Positions 34,079 through 43,985 of a stretch of 64,000 nucleotides of DNA are shown piece after piece. The position numbers and the translations under genes were made by a program. The stretch's first letter is position 1; each line of letters begins with the position of its first letter. Location: assembly GCA_047967505.1 (NCBI GenBank), contig CM106538.1; one strand, given 5' to 3'. The notes beneath the pieces are model-generated. The model had not been told where the DNA came from, ran no database searches, and saw only the letters and a program-made list of their open reading frames with translations. Source of the DNA: Dipteris shenzhenensis (lineage: Eukaryota; Polypodiophyta; Polypodiopsida; Gleicheniales).

Positions 34079-34944
34079 ATGACCTTGCTAGGATTTAGAC
34101 ACCCTTTTGCTTCATCAATCCTAGCTAAGGCCATCTTTAACTTCTTCATGTGATCTATGCGTTGAGAATAAATGCAAAAATCATCCAAAAACACCCTTAT
34201 GAACTTTCCCAAGTAAGGCTCAAGGACTTGACTCATGAACCTTTGAAATGTAGCTGGTGCATTAGTCAACCCGAAAGGTGTGACTCTATATGAAAAAACT
34301 CCCCAAGGTGTGATAAATGATGTCTTCTTTTGATCTTCCTCCCGAATGCAAATTTGAAAGTACCCTAAATACCCATCACATATAGAATACATCTCATGCC
34401 TTGCTACTTGGTCTAGTATTTCATCTTGGAATGGCAAAGGAAAGTGATCCCTCTTAGTGCATGCATTCAAAGGATGAAAGTCCACACAAACCTGCCACTT
34501 ATTTCCTTTCTTTGGTGTGACAGCTATAGGAGATATCCATTCTGAATCATCAATAGGAAAGATGAATCCCACCTCAAGTAGTTGTGTTACCTCTTTCTTT
34601 AGTGCCTCAGCTTGGATCATCCACAATCGCCTCAAGCATTGCACAATTGGCTTGCTTTCTGGCTTCAACTCAATCTTGTGCTTCACAAGAGAGACTGGTC
34701 GAACCTGTGAATAGCTTGTTGCAAAGAGATATGGAAAATCATCTAACATATCCAAGGACTTGAGCTTCTCACAACCTGCTGATAGAGAATCACCAAGAAG
34801 GTCTTCATTGTGTTGGCATTCTTTAGTGTGCTCCACATCCTCCACATGAAGTGTCTCTATAGGATCTTCTTGCACCACCACCTTGTTCCTTCCTGACTCG
34901 TCCCGATCAACACCAAGACAAAGACCAAAGGCCACTCCTTCCAC
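34066..34944 (-). CDS. Gypsy reverse transcriptase
   Basis: A 292-codon open frame. The N-terminal acidic linker is followed by VKHKIELKPESKPIVQCLRR, then EVGFIFPIDDSEWISPIAVT, WQVCVDFHPLNACTKRDHFP, GYFQICIREEDQKKTSFITP and VFSYRVTPFGLTNAPATFQR. The active site reads IRVFLDDFCIYSQ (FLDD for the usual YVDD, still carrying both Asp). It copies element RNA into DNA. The frame shifts at about 34070 into LLGHIVSKEGLQMDPDKVQA. Confidence 0.92.
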   Translation of the reverse strand: MEGVAFGLCLGVDRDESGRNKVVVQEDPIETLHVEDVEHTKECQHNEDLLGDSLSAGCEKLKSLDMLDDFPYLFATSYSQVRPVSLVKHKIELKPESKPIVQCLRRLWMIQAEALKKEVTQLLEVGFIFPIDDSEWISPIAVTPKKGNKWQVCVDFHPLNACTKRDHFPLPFQDEILDQVARHEMYSICDGYLGYFQICIREEDQKKTSFITPWGVFSYRVTPFGLTNAPATFQRFMSQVLEPYLGKFIRVFLDDFCIYSQRIDHMKKLKMALARIDEAKGCLNPSKVIWLK

Positions 34945-35284
34945 CTCACCCTCTGAGCTAGAATCTTCGGAGCTATGCCCTGTCTCTTCTTCTTCATCGG
35001 TTAATAAGTCAGAGCTCGAACTCTCTTGGGTAGGTTCCGAGGAAACATTGCACCTCCTTCATAGATACAAGCTGGAGGCATGTGTATCAGTATGCTTTGA
35101 TGGTGAACGTTTTTTTGTGAGATGTATTTGTGTTTCATAGTGGAGAGACAAACCTGGTGGGCTCAAACTTTTGGATGTGCTATTTTCATGTATGCAAAAG
35201 TGGCAAGCCAGGATATGAGCCATTTGTGGGGCAAGTCCTAGGATTGGGCCTTGATAAATGATCTGGATGCATCAATGTATGGGG

Positions 35285-36800
35285 AGTTCTAGTTGGATCA
35301 AAAGTGGCCAGAGGAAGTGTACAAGAAGTGCTCGCTATTCTTGGATTACCCTGAAGGGGAGCACCCACGAGAGGAGAAAGAAATGTACATGATGTACAAC
35401 AAACTATGGGGGCCCAAAGAACCACAAAAGCTTGCAATGATGGTATGTACAAACTCAAGTGTCCCCAAAATATTTATCTTCCAGGTTATTTTATGTACTT
35501 ACAAAGGAATCTATGCTATTGGAAAGTGAAGAAATCAAGGTCAAGGCACTTGCATCTACCAGAGTGGGCAACAAAGTGGCGATTGAAAGAACGAGGGGCC
35601 AGAAAATAGATCAAGAGGCCAGATAAACCCGATAGACTTGGACAATCCTGCACCTAAAGGTACAAGACAATATTGTGACAAAAATCGAGATGTTGTTTTT
35701 TATTTTTAAAAGGGCCTCAAATAATTGGCAAAGTATTAGCTTCAGCAAAAATAGAGCCACTAGTTACACAACTTGGAAGCACTCGAACAGGAGCTGCAGG
35801 GGTAGAAGCTCAATGTGGAGATCAAGGTGAGGAGGATCTTCATGTGAAAGAATTCCTAGACACAACTAGGCAGTAACGAATTACTGACACAAAGTAGTCA
35901 AGTGGGACTGCTGCCAATTAGCCCTCAATCCACTAGTGTAGGTGGGTGTATACAACTGCATCCACACGTCCAACCCAAACAGGCAAGTAGCATGCTCCTT
36001 TGTTTTTTAATTATTGTCCTAAACAACATTCTAAAACATAATTTTCATTAGCTTCTGTAGCCATAGTTGACGTGGCCACAATTGCAAACATACAAGCATC
36101 AGGTGGACACAAAGAGAACGAGGAGGACCTACCAAGAGAGTATGAACAATCCACGTGTAAGTAGGGTCAGAAGCAACAGATCCATGGAAATCAATAATTC
36201 GTTGTTGAGGCACTTGTAATAATGAGTTTCTTGAACACGGCTAGGGCAAGGAGGTCCAAGAGAGGCATCTTGATGTTGCATGTGAGATGTCTATGTGCAT
36301 GGAGACATCCACCAAGTACATTCCACCAAAACGACAGGTTGTTCTATGCAATCCATTCCAGGTAGGAAGTTCGCTATGGAACGAGTGGAATTATGAGAAC
36401 TTCAACTAGTTATTAGAGCCTTTGGAGGAGGTGAACCATAGATAGCTTATGCAAAATCATGGTGGTTCACCTCCCTGATGCATCACTGATACTTCGACTA
36501 GGGGATGCCATTAAGTGGTGGAACAGATTTGGAGCGAATGCTTGCAATGCATTCGATCTTGCAAATCCAGTGCTTGCAGACAATGGTGTCCTTATATTCA
36601 CAAGGATAATGAAAGGATTGGAGGCCCTTCTCATAAAGATTGGGGAGGATATGCATCTGCATGAAGCAACAAGATGCCAACAGTGGATATTTTTTTTGTT
36701 CGCAGGTGGTGCACTCAAAAACCACAATATGTGTGTAGGGAAAGAGAGAAGTATGTGTTGTAATCATGAAAGGGTTTTTCAAGACATGATCACATGGTGA
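35285..36800 (+). CDS. Unrecognised gene or exons upstream of the 304-residue gene
   Basis: Open stretches with coding feel but no family match: 35293-35440 (DQKWPEEVYKKCSLFLDYPE, ending at donor GTATGT), about 36240-36360 (TKYIPPKRQVVLCNPFQ, ending at donor GTAGGA), and 36459-36800 (LILRLGDAIKWWNRFGANAC, VLADNGVLIFTRIMKGLEAL). The last recalls a methyltransferase-like beta strand but lacks a clear SAM motif. In-frame stops interrupt 35285-35300 and 36400-36440. Whether these belong to one gene is not settled. Confidence 0.3.
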
Positions 36801-37199
36801 ATTGGGGTCTCCAAAGGGCCCCCAATTGGTGTTTTCTAATTTCAAGGGATTAGTGAGGTATTTAAGGTGTACCAATGGGAGTGCTCCTTTTTGTGTGGCA
36901 ATGCCATGTTGAGGTGGAGGGTGGGTAGACCTGCAAATAGCCCCTATTAGCTACTCCTCTTACATCGGGGACCACTCAAACCATACCCCCCCCCTCAACC
37001 AATGCTTGACCCTTCTCCCATATGCACCTCCCAAGAGGCAGTGGGCCCTTTTGGGTGAAATTTTCCCCCCTCTCAGCTTGTTACACGCCTACGCCCTCCT
37101 CTTCTCTGGTCCAGCTCCATTCTCCCTCCATTTTTCAAATGTGGGAACTCATTTGGCATCTTCTCTGCCCCCTCTTGCTCTGGTCCATTGTGTTTCTCC

Positions 37200-37450
37200 C
37201 TCTCCAGCACCTCCTATAGCAGTTTCTCATTCTCTCTCCATTCCTAGCTATAGCACCTCCTACAGCAGCAGCTGGTCATCCCCCTCTGCTCTTTCTTCCT
37301 CCATTCCTAGCTACAGTACCTCCTGTAGTGGCTGCTCATCCCCCTTTGCTCTTTCTCCCTCCATTCCTAGCTACAACACCTCCTAGAGCAGCTGCTCATT
37401 CCCCTCTACTCTTTCTCCCTCCATTCCTAGCTACAGCACCTCTTGGAGCT
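37200..37450. repeat. Pyrimidine-rich tandem repeat, period 60 bp, about four copies
   Basis: TTCCTAGCTA recurs at 37241, 37304, 37364 and 37424, each followed by a CACCTCCTxxAG...GCTGCTCATxCCCCTCT block. It lies 120-370 bp upstream of the ATG at 37572 in a long C/T-rich tract (about 37060-37560), probably leader or promoter sequence of that gene. Confidence 0.88.
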
Positions 37451-37571
37451 TCTCTCAACCTTCAGTTGCACCCTCTATACCTTCTCCCTCTCTCTCCCTC
37501 TATTGGAGTTGCTCTCTCTCTCCAAGCTGCACTTTCTAGTCCATTATTGGTGTTGTGACCTTTGTACAAGC

Positions 37572-38836
37572 ATGGTGAGGAGACCATACATGTACTCTAT
37601 GTCCCATAGGAGCAAAAATGCACTAGGTGAATGGGTGCTTTGCACCTACAACTTGAATGATTGGATAGTCATGAGAGGATCTACCAAGGGTCCACATAAG
37701 CTTCCCAAGAGCAAAAGAGGTGATCTTTTGCATGAATGGAAGGGCCGCATCATGAAGTTCAAGCTTGGGAAGAAAGGATTGCTTGCAAAGGTGCAACACA
37801 TCTACATGGGGAAAGACATGCACCTTCCTCCGTCAAGCAATCAATTGACAATACCATCGCATTGTAAGTCTGCATTTTGTGTAAGATTTTGAGGTGTAAT
37901 GAGTCAACTTGAAATTGTATTTTGAAATAGAACCAGTGTAATGAGTCAGTGTGAAATTGTATTTTGAAATAGCACTTGTGCATGGCAGATGTATTTCCTT
38001 TAGACTTTGAGGAGTGGGAACTAGTCGAGTGCTTCTTAGGTAAGTTTACTGCCATTCATGAGGATTTAGGAAGGCAAATGCATGTTGGAGAGAAGTCCTC
38101 TGCTTTGAAAGAGAGAAATATCTATTGGTATAATGCCAAGTACATTACTCCAAGGATGGCATCAGGCTATGGCCATCTTCAATGCATTGCAACACCACAA
38201 CTTGAAGACATGGATTGCAGCATGGTGGACACAAGAACAATGCAATCATACAAGGAAGAGATTGCAAAGGATGTGGGCATGGCCATGAAGTTTACATTTG
38301 GCTCTAAATGGGTAAGGTCATCTTGGTTTATGCCTCTTCACATTTTTGTTCTTGTTTTCATAATATCTAGATGCACAGAACAAAAACCACGTGGTCATGC
38401 AAGTGCCTACATGAGAATGCCCTTGAGTAATTGGTTGGGGTGAATAGGGGAAGTAGGTCAGGTGAACAAAAGGGTGATCTATTTCAATGCCATGTATGTA
38501 AGGACAATGTGGTTGTCATGTACCACATCTCCTGCCAAATGTTATATTTTGCTTTCCAATATAGGTGCTGGAAGAAAACAGGTGGCAATTGGCTCCCTCT
38601 TGACTCTAACGATGATGGTAAGTTTATGTATTGGTTCTCATTTAGGAGATGTCAAGAATGTGACTGTCATGTCACAGTGGACTCTCAGGGACATGCAGGA
38701 ACACCTATTGGTCATGGAGGATGGCATGTCTGAGTCCTTTCACTTTACTTTAAATGGTGAAAAGGTAGGAAAGCATGCAGAGAAGCTTGTGCATAGTGCC
38801 ACTTTTATCCCTCCTGCAATATTGAAGATTGTCTAG
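37572..38836 (+). CDS. Novel five-exon gene, 304-residue protein of unknown function
   Basis: Exons 37572-37863, 37989-38311, 38371-38426, 38565-38617, 38646-38836. All introns are GT-AG (donors GTAAGT, GTAAGG, GTAATT, GTAAGT; acceptors ggcag, tctag, atatag, atttag) and are 28-138 nt; the last, at 28 nt, is unusually short. Phases fit and the joined frame is exactly 305 codons with no internal stop. The protein starts MVRRPYMYSMSHRSKNALGE, has a basic segment (HKLPKSKRGDLLHEWKGRIM), DFEEWELVECFLGKFTAIHE, RNIYWYNAKYITPRMASGYG, a Cys-containing part (TWSCKCLHENALECWKKTGG) and ends ATFIPPAILKIV. No signal peptide or membrane segment is evident. I match it to no family. The intact frame contrasts with decay all around. 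Confidence 0.6.
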
Positions 38837-39059
38837 AAAATGTGAAGTGGAACAATTGTGGATTTTGACATTTTTTAATTAATAGTGGTGCAATTAATTT
38901 TGATGTTTTGTTTCATATCAATGTCAAGTTTTTCCCAAAAAATTTATAATTCTTTTTATTTTTTATATTTAGAAAATTTGGGTATATATAGGTTATAAAG
39001 TTACTTTAGTTTCAAAGTTTTACAATCATAGCCATAGTTCTCCTAGCTACCAAACTACC

Positions 39060-40535
39060 ATGGATTTTGCTAGGTCTGCCTTCCACGATTTCATCTCCCA
39101 TACTCCATTAATTGATAGAGAGGAGGAGTTATTTCTAGTCTTTGATAAGAGCATAGATGTCCTAGGAACCTACTTGGGAGCCCAAGATGATTTTGAAGAA
39201 CTCATCAAGTACATGCAAGACTACATCGCGAGTTTTGCATATCAACTTGATGAGTCTACAAAAAGATGGGTGCCAATTGATTATTTGAAGTACTTGTTCA
39301 ATCAAGAACCCAGGTTCGTGAAGCATTTAGATTGCTTTCGAGCCCAGCTCACACCCCTAGGGTTTAGGGAGGTGGACACTGATGACTCCTAGCATGTGGA
39401 GTCGTCGAAAACATAGGAAATAGGTTCCTATCCTAGGAAATGACCTTTATTTTCCTTCTCCAAGAGGGACAAATGGAAGAGGAGGCCTTGACCTCAAGCC
39501 CTGACCTTGCGCCTGCCCTTTTCGATCCTCTTATTTCTATAGATGAGCCCAACATCTACAATGAAGAGCCCATAGATGAAGAAGTTGAGGAGCGGGAAGC
39601 TGCAGTGGCCCTGGAAGTGCTCCAATGACATCCTGAACCCCATTCTACTTCTCAAATTCCATCCACCTCGAGCACCACCTCTGTTGACCCTGCAATAATG
39701 ATATGGTTTCTTGCTCCCCTTCTTGTCGATGGAGAACAATACCTCTTTCTCCATGACATAGAGGTTATGTTTGGTCTCCAAGAGGATGAAGCTCTTGGTA
39801 TCCTATGTGGATACGAGGTGGACACGATTATGCAAGAACCTGGGTTTTTGGGAGCAGATGATTTAATAGAAGAGGTTCTTGCTTTAACACTGGCCCAAAT
39901 CAAAGATTCAGAGACATCAATCTACTTCAACCTACCTGATGTTCCAGAAGAAGTCTCCACATCTCACTCTAAACAGCAAGAGGCCTCTAGATCCATGCTC
40001 ATTAACAAAGAGGAAGGGATTGAGCATGATGACTCCATAGTGGTAAGAAACTATGAGCTTTGAATTTCTTCTCTCTTGGTATACTTTTGCTTTAATGGAA
40101 TTCTAATGTAATGTTGGACTGTTGCAGGAGGCATTTGAGGTTGACCTATTCTCATCTCGGTAATGCCTTGTTCGCAGTAGCTTCAGACTTGGCCAAGCAA
40201 AAGGGTGCTTTGTGGTTATCCACAAAAAGTTTTCTCCACATGGCACTAATGACCTCCTGAAGTGCAACGCCTTGTCAAGAGTGATTGGTCATGCTGACAT
40301 CAATCGCAATGCTGACAAGGTCATTTTGGTGAACTGCATGGCTGCCCTCAATGCCTTTGGAACCAATTATCAAGGTATGGCATTGATGGCAGCAGCCATG
40401 TCCCTGGCCAACAACGACAATAGCGTTGACTCTCTATCGACTAGGTTTAGAGCTAGGAGTGTATTTGGGAATTCAAAGCCTAATGTTCTCAGTGTTTTAG
40501 AGAAGAGAGAAAGGCTCGAAAGCCTTATTGTATAG
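39060..40535 (+). pseudogene. Unrecognised three-exon gene (~430 codons) with two nonsense codons
   Basis: Exons 39060-39371, 39467-40042, 40128-40535 join in phase 0 at GT-AG borders (donor GTGGAC, then GTAAGA; acceptors aagag and ttgcag). The start CTACCATGG is a good initiation context. The protein begins MDFARSAFHDFISHTPLIDR, has acidic stretches (PIDEEVEEREAAVALEVLQ, then TGA at 39626-39628), LLVDGEQYLFLHDIEVMFGL, and after TAA at 40160-40162 ends LLKCNALSRVIGHADINRNA and RARSVFGNSKPNVLSVLEKR. Both stops lie in otherwise continuous frame. Same strand and 220 bp from the 304-residue gene. No family recognised. Confidence 0.5.
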
Positions 40536-40707
40536 AATATGAATGCACCTATACTTTTATATAGTGCCCCATTTTGTGTTCTTTTATAAAATTTATTTTA
40601 TACTGTCATTGTATTTTGTAACTTTAATTGTTGTTGGCATTAATATTTTCATTCACTATTCTATTCAAAAGCATGCGATCAGATATTTGCACTATAATGG
40701 TCATTTC

Positions 40708-42048
40708 TTAGCAATCCAGTAAGAATGTCACCGTGCGACAGAAGGCAAATGTGTTCGAGATTGCACAGGGAGCGCAAAAATGGTAAAACCCGCTATGGCA
40801 CATATGGGGCCTGCTTGACCAAGCAGCACGGTGAAAAAACATCATTTGACCACTCAAATTCACACTGAACTTGGATAAACTGATGGAAAGCATCACATAA
40901 CATGTATAATAACATGGGAACAATAATAGAACATAAAGATATCTTTTATTCATTAGCCTCAAAGGGCAAAGATTTACAAAATGATTCAGGTTACGCCAAA
41001 TGAACCTAAACAACATATAGGGCCTAAGGGAGGGATTAGAGCGGATGCGCTTGGCGAGTGCAAGGTCCTTGTCCATCACTGTTACTCTTTTGGCATGGAT
41101 AACACATAAGTTCACGTCTTTAAAAAGACCTACTGTCATCTGCTCCGTTGCCTCCTAAATTGCTCCCATAGCACTTGAAGCGAAATGCACATCACTCTTG
41201 TAATGCTGTGCTATTTCACGTGCAACATCGGAAGGGTGCACGGGGAATGATATTGTCCATAGTGGTTTGGAACTTGCGAATCTCCTGAAGTGCCTTCACG
41301 CCTGATTTTTTGCACCTCTTAATCTTTGGGGGACCATGCACTGGCCTTGCCTCCATGGTCGCTTGTTCGCTTTGAACTTCTTTCACCTCTCCTCGCTTGT
41401 AACCATCTCTTCAAACTCCTCTTCCTGTGTCTGGTGGGTCATTCGAGGTGGCTTCTCGTGCCTAGAGGTCTGCTTTGTCCTTGGTCTCTTTTCCTTTTCA
41501 CGAGGCTGTGAGACAGCAAGCTGAGGCTCTTGCTTAGCTTGTACTAGAGGCTCTTCATATCTGATCATCTCGAGGCACAGAGGGTTGATGGTGCTCTTCC
41601 GTGTAGTCTGCTTGGTTGGAGGATTGGGGCCAAGGTTCATTATATCTGCGAGCTCGCCAAATACTTCATCTTGTTGTGGCCCTTGTAATCTCTCCATCTC
41701 CTCTCTTTGCCTTTCTTGCTTCCCTTGTTCATCTAGATGCTCCACGCTAGGACCCCACGGAGGAGGGAGGGGTAGTTGATCAGGATTGACTAGACCATTT
41801 TGCCCCTCTTAGGAGACCTCTCTACTTCCACGGTTAGTTGTGTGAAAGGATTGAGAGGACCCCTGATCGTGCTTGGATCCTTCATTGTGCTGGGATTCCT
41901 CATGGTGCTGAGATACCTCGGATCCCCCATGAGAGTCGGATGGTGGGGACTCGTGTTGCTTGGACTCCTGATGATGAGAACCGCCTTCAGATCCATGGTG
42001 ATCATTGCCCTCTTGGCCACTAGGGCTTGCCATGTGTTCGGAGGCCAT
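40708..42048 (-). pseudogene. Divergent histone H3-like gene with long N-terminal extension, disrupted
   Basis: Minus strand from ATG 42048. Residues 1 to ~80 are His/Ser/Glu/Gly-rich, ending at TAA 41811-41809. The same frame then runs on through NPPTKQTTRKSTINP and KRPRTKQTSRHEK, both like the histone H3 N-terminus (ARTKQTARKST). After a 1-nt frameshift near 41385 the histone fold begins: KALQEIRKFQTTMDNIIPRA then PF. A second frameshift (about 2 nt lost near 41233) leads to DVAREIAQHYKSDVHFASSA, MGAI, TAG (41157-41155), [20 protein letters not shown] and [18 protein letters not shown]. These align block by block with the H3 alpha helices and with the H3 loop-1 length. Canonical H3 ends after RIRGERA; here the frame continues to 40708 without similarity. 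The extension gives about 200 residues before the fold. Disrupted, so non-functional in this copy. Confidence 0.75.
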
Positions 42049-42130
42049 GGTGTTCTGAGGAGGACAATGGGTAGCGTCTAAACGGGGTCCAGTGGGTCTA
42101 GCAGTTTGTTTAACTCATGCCATAGAAATG

Positions 42131-42210
42131 AGGGACTTTAGGGTTTTTAAGTGCTTTATATAGTCTTTTTTAAAGCACTTTAGGGTTTTTCTTTTAAATT
42201 AGGGTTTTTT
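42131..42210 (-). promoter_or_regulatory. Probable promoter of H3-like gene: TATA box, telo-box-like motifs, inverted repeat
   Basis: On minus, CTATATAAAGC (about 42163-42153) lies ~105-115 bp before the ATG at 42048. Three AAACCCTAA-like motifs (telo-box, common in promoters of plant growth and translation genes) occur near 42138-42146, 42180-42188 and 42200-42208. Ten-bp arms AAGTGCTTTA / TAAAGCACTT at 42149-42158 and 42171-42180 flank the TATA region. Confidence 0.55.
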
Positions 42211-43485
42211 GAGTGCACCTCCTCCCCCCAGTGTTTTGTCGCCAATTCGGTAATACTTAATCTTCACCACCCTCCCTCCCAACCCACTCACCCCTCTGCC
42301 CTGCCATGTCGCACATGCAATTCTACAATTTCCAAACAAATTTGTGAATTTTGGAATCTATAATTGACTCAAAATAGTGTTAACTTTATTCATCAAACAT
42401 TTTATATTTGGGGCTCTCTTAGGACCCAATGCCTCCCCTGTCTGACTCTACATTGCAACCAAAGCACAACCCCTTGGCTCGGGTTACAAGAAATGAGCAT
42501 ATGCCATCATAGATCTTAGCCTAAGTGATAGTTATATCACAATCACATCCCGAATGCAAAGAATGTATCTAAAGCTTGGGATATATTAGATAGAGTCTTT
42601 GGTGCAATAGCTAACCTTCAAGATTACCTTGAAGATTCAGTTCTTTGAACTCAAGATGAATCCCACTCACAATTTTCTAGAGTACTTCAAATGAAGAACC
42701 TTATGGCTCAACTAGGAGGATAGGTGCACCCGTTTTCATGAGGAAGATTTTATAGCAATAATTTTAAAAACAATTTCAACTAAATAATATTGTCATCTTG
42801 TGCCTACTTTATAAGGACCACAATGCATCCAAATGGCCTTTAAAGCAACCACTGCAACTCAATGCAAACCACAAACAAGCAGACATGGCCCAAATTGCAA
42901 CCAAAGTGATGTGCATAAGATATGCCCAAAATCATAGTCTCATAGCTTTATAAAAGTTAATGCTATAAAAATCCCCTTTTTAAATATAAGCTTATAGACT
43001 TACCCAATTAAAAGCAACCCTTCCAAAAGTATATTTTATAAAATTTAGTAAGTGTTTACTATTGAAAAAGCCCTCTTGCACTTAAGCCCGTGTGTTACAT
43101 TTACATATTTAAAAGTGTTTCCCTTGATCACATAGGACAAACACATCTATATCCATATTCAAAAAAAGCATGAAACAACACATAAACCATGGTGTCAGAT
43201 GGAGATACTGTTGCGGACACCTCTAAGTGTGTGGCCCTGATTGGAGGAGGGGCAGAGGAGGGTGTAGGGCACTAAAGCGGGACCAACACGGTGGGCAAGC
43301 TTGAGGAAGTACTGCACCTCATTCCTTGCCACCATCTTAGCCTCAGCCATTTCTACCTTCCTCCCAAAGTCCTGAAAAGTAATCAGCACCTTCTCATTGC
43401 CAGTCCGCTAACAATTGTTAGTCACACCTCATGTGGGTTAACAATTTTGTTTTTTGAGTTCATGATCATTGTCATGTGGGTCAAC
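42211..43485. other. No gene recognised
   Basis: AT-rich; no domain or element seen. Confidence 0.4.
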
Positions 43486-43489
43486 CTTG

Positions 43490-43985
43490 ATGTGGTCATG
43501 GCTTTGTCTTCATTGTTTAGGCTATTGGTTTCTAGATTGTTTTCCTCAAAACTATGCCTGGATGTGTCACACCAATTCTTATCCCCCCTAGCTTATGTGT
43601 TCACTAGCTTCTTTGTCAAGTAGCTGTGCATTTGCTGGTTGTTTCTTCTCGTCTTCATTTTTATTCATGTTTTTTCTCTACTTGTATAGGGTAGTCATGA
43701 GTCTAGTTTCTACCTTTCAAGCTTCTATGTTTTGCCATAATAAAACATAGAAGCTTGAAACATAGTGACTACACTCATGACTACATAAGCAAAGAAAAAA
43801 GCATGAATCACAATGAGCACAAGAAAAGACAAGCAGCAAATGCATAGCTACTTAACAAAAAATCTAGTGACACTTGTAAGCTAGAGTCGATAAGAGGGAA
43901 GTAACACAACCACGAACTTGTACTTGAAAAACCAAGTAGAAACCAATAGACTCAATGACAACGTGCAATTCACAAGTATTAGCTT
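43490..43985. repeat. Large imperfect inverted repeat (foldback), arms ~240 bp
   Basis: Centred near 43737. The inner arms TTTCAAGCTTCTATGTTTT and AAAACATAGAAGCTTGAAA are perfect. Outward, GTAGTCATGAG pairs with CTCATGACTAC, AAGTAGCTGTGCATTTGCTG with a one- to two-base variant near 43832-43852, and CTATTGGTTTCT (43512-43524) with AGAAACCAATAG (43940-43951). Pairing is about 70-80 percent outside the core. It could be a foldback/MITE-like element or a hairpin RNA source. Confidence 0.8.

Larger units (their letters stand above)
31646..35067 (-). mobile_element. Ty3/gypsy retrotransposon, Tat-like (dual RNase H), internal region
   Basis: On minus: RT, RNase H, a second RNase H-like domain, integrase zinc domain and integrase core, then PPT and LTR. 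The second (archaeal-type) RNase H between RNase H and integrase marks the Tat group of plant Ty3/gypsy elements. gag and protease are missing. At 35067-35027 a short block that looks like the gag start (MKEVQCF) runs straight into the acidic linker before RT, suggesting a large internal deletion. Several frame breaks show it is not autonomous. Confidence 0.88.

Noticed and set aside
37200-37450. CRISPR-like array
   Set aside because: Sixty-bp pyrimidine-rich tandem repeats are contiguous without unique spacers, and the genome is eukaryotic.
41000-41340. Centromeric histone CENH3 as identity of the H3-like fold
   Set aside because: Loop 1 (AQHYKSDVHFASSA) has canonical H3 length; plant CENH3 usually has a longer loop 1, and the N-terminal TKQT motifs are not a CENH3 feature I know.
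35200-42210. Endogenised giant-virus region
   Set aside because: Genes here have spliceosomal introns and no viral hallmark genes (capsid, packaging ATPase, polymerase) were seen.
43291-43623. 110-codon + ORF over the left arm of the inverted repeat
   Set aside because: Hydrophobic, no recognised domain, and part of it is arm sequence of the foldback.
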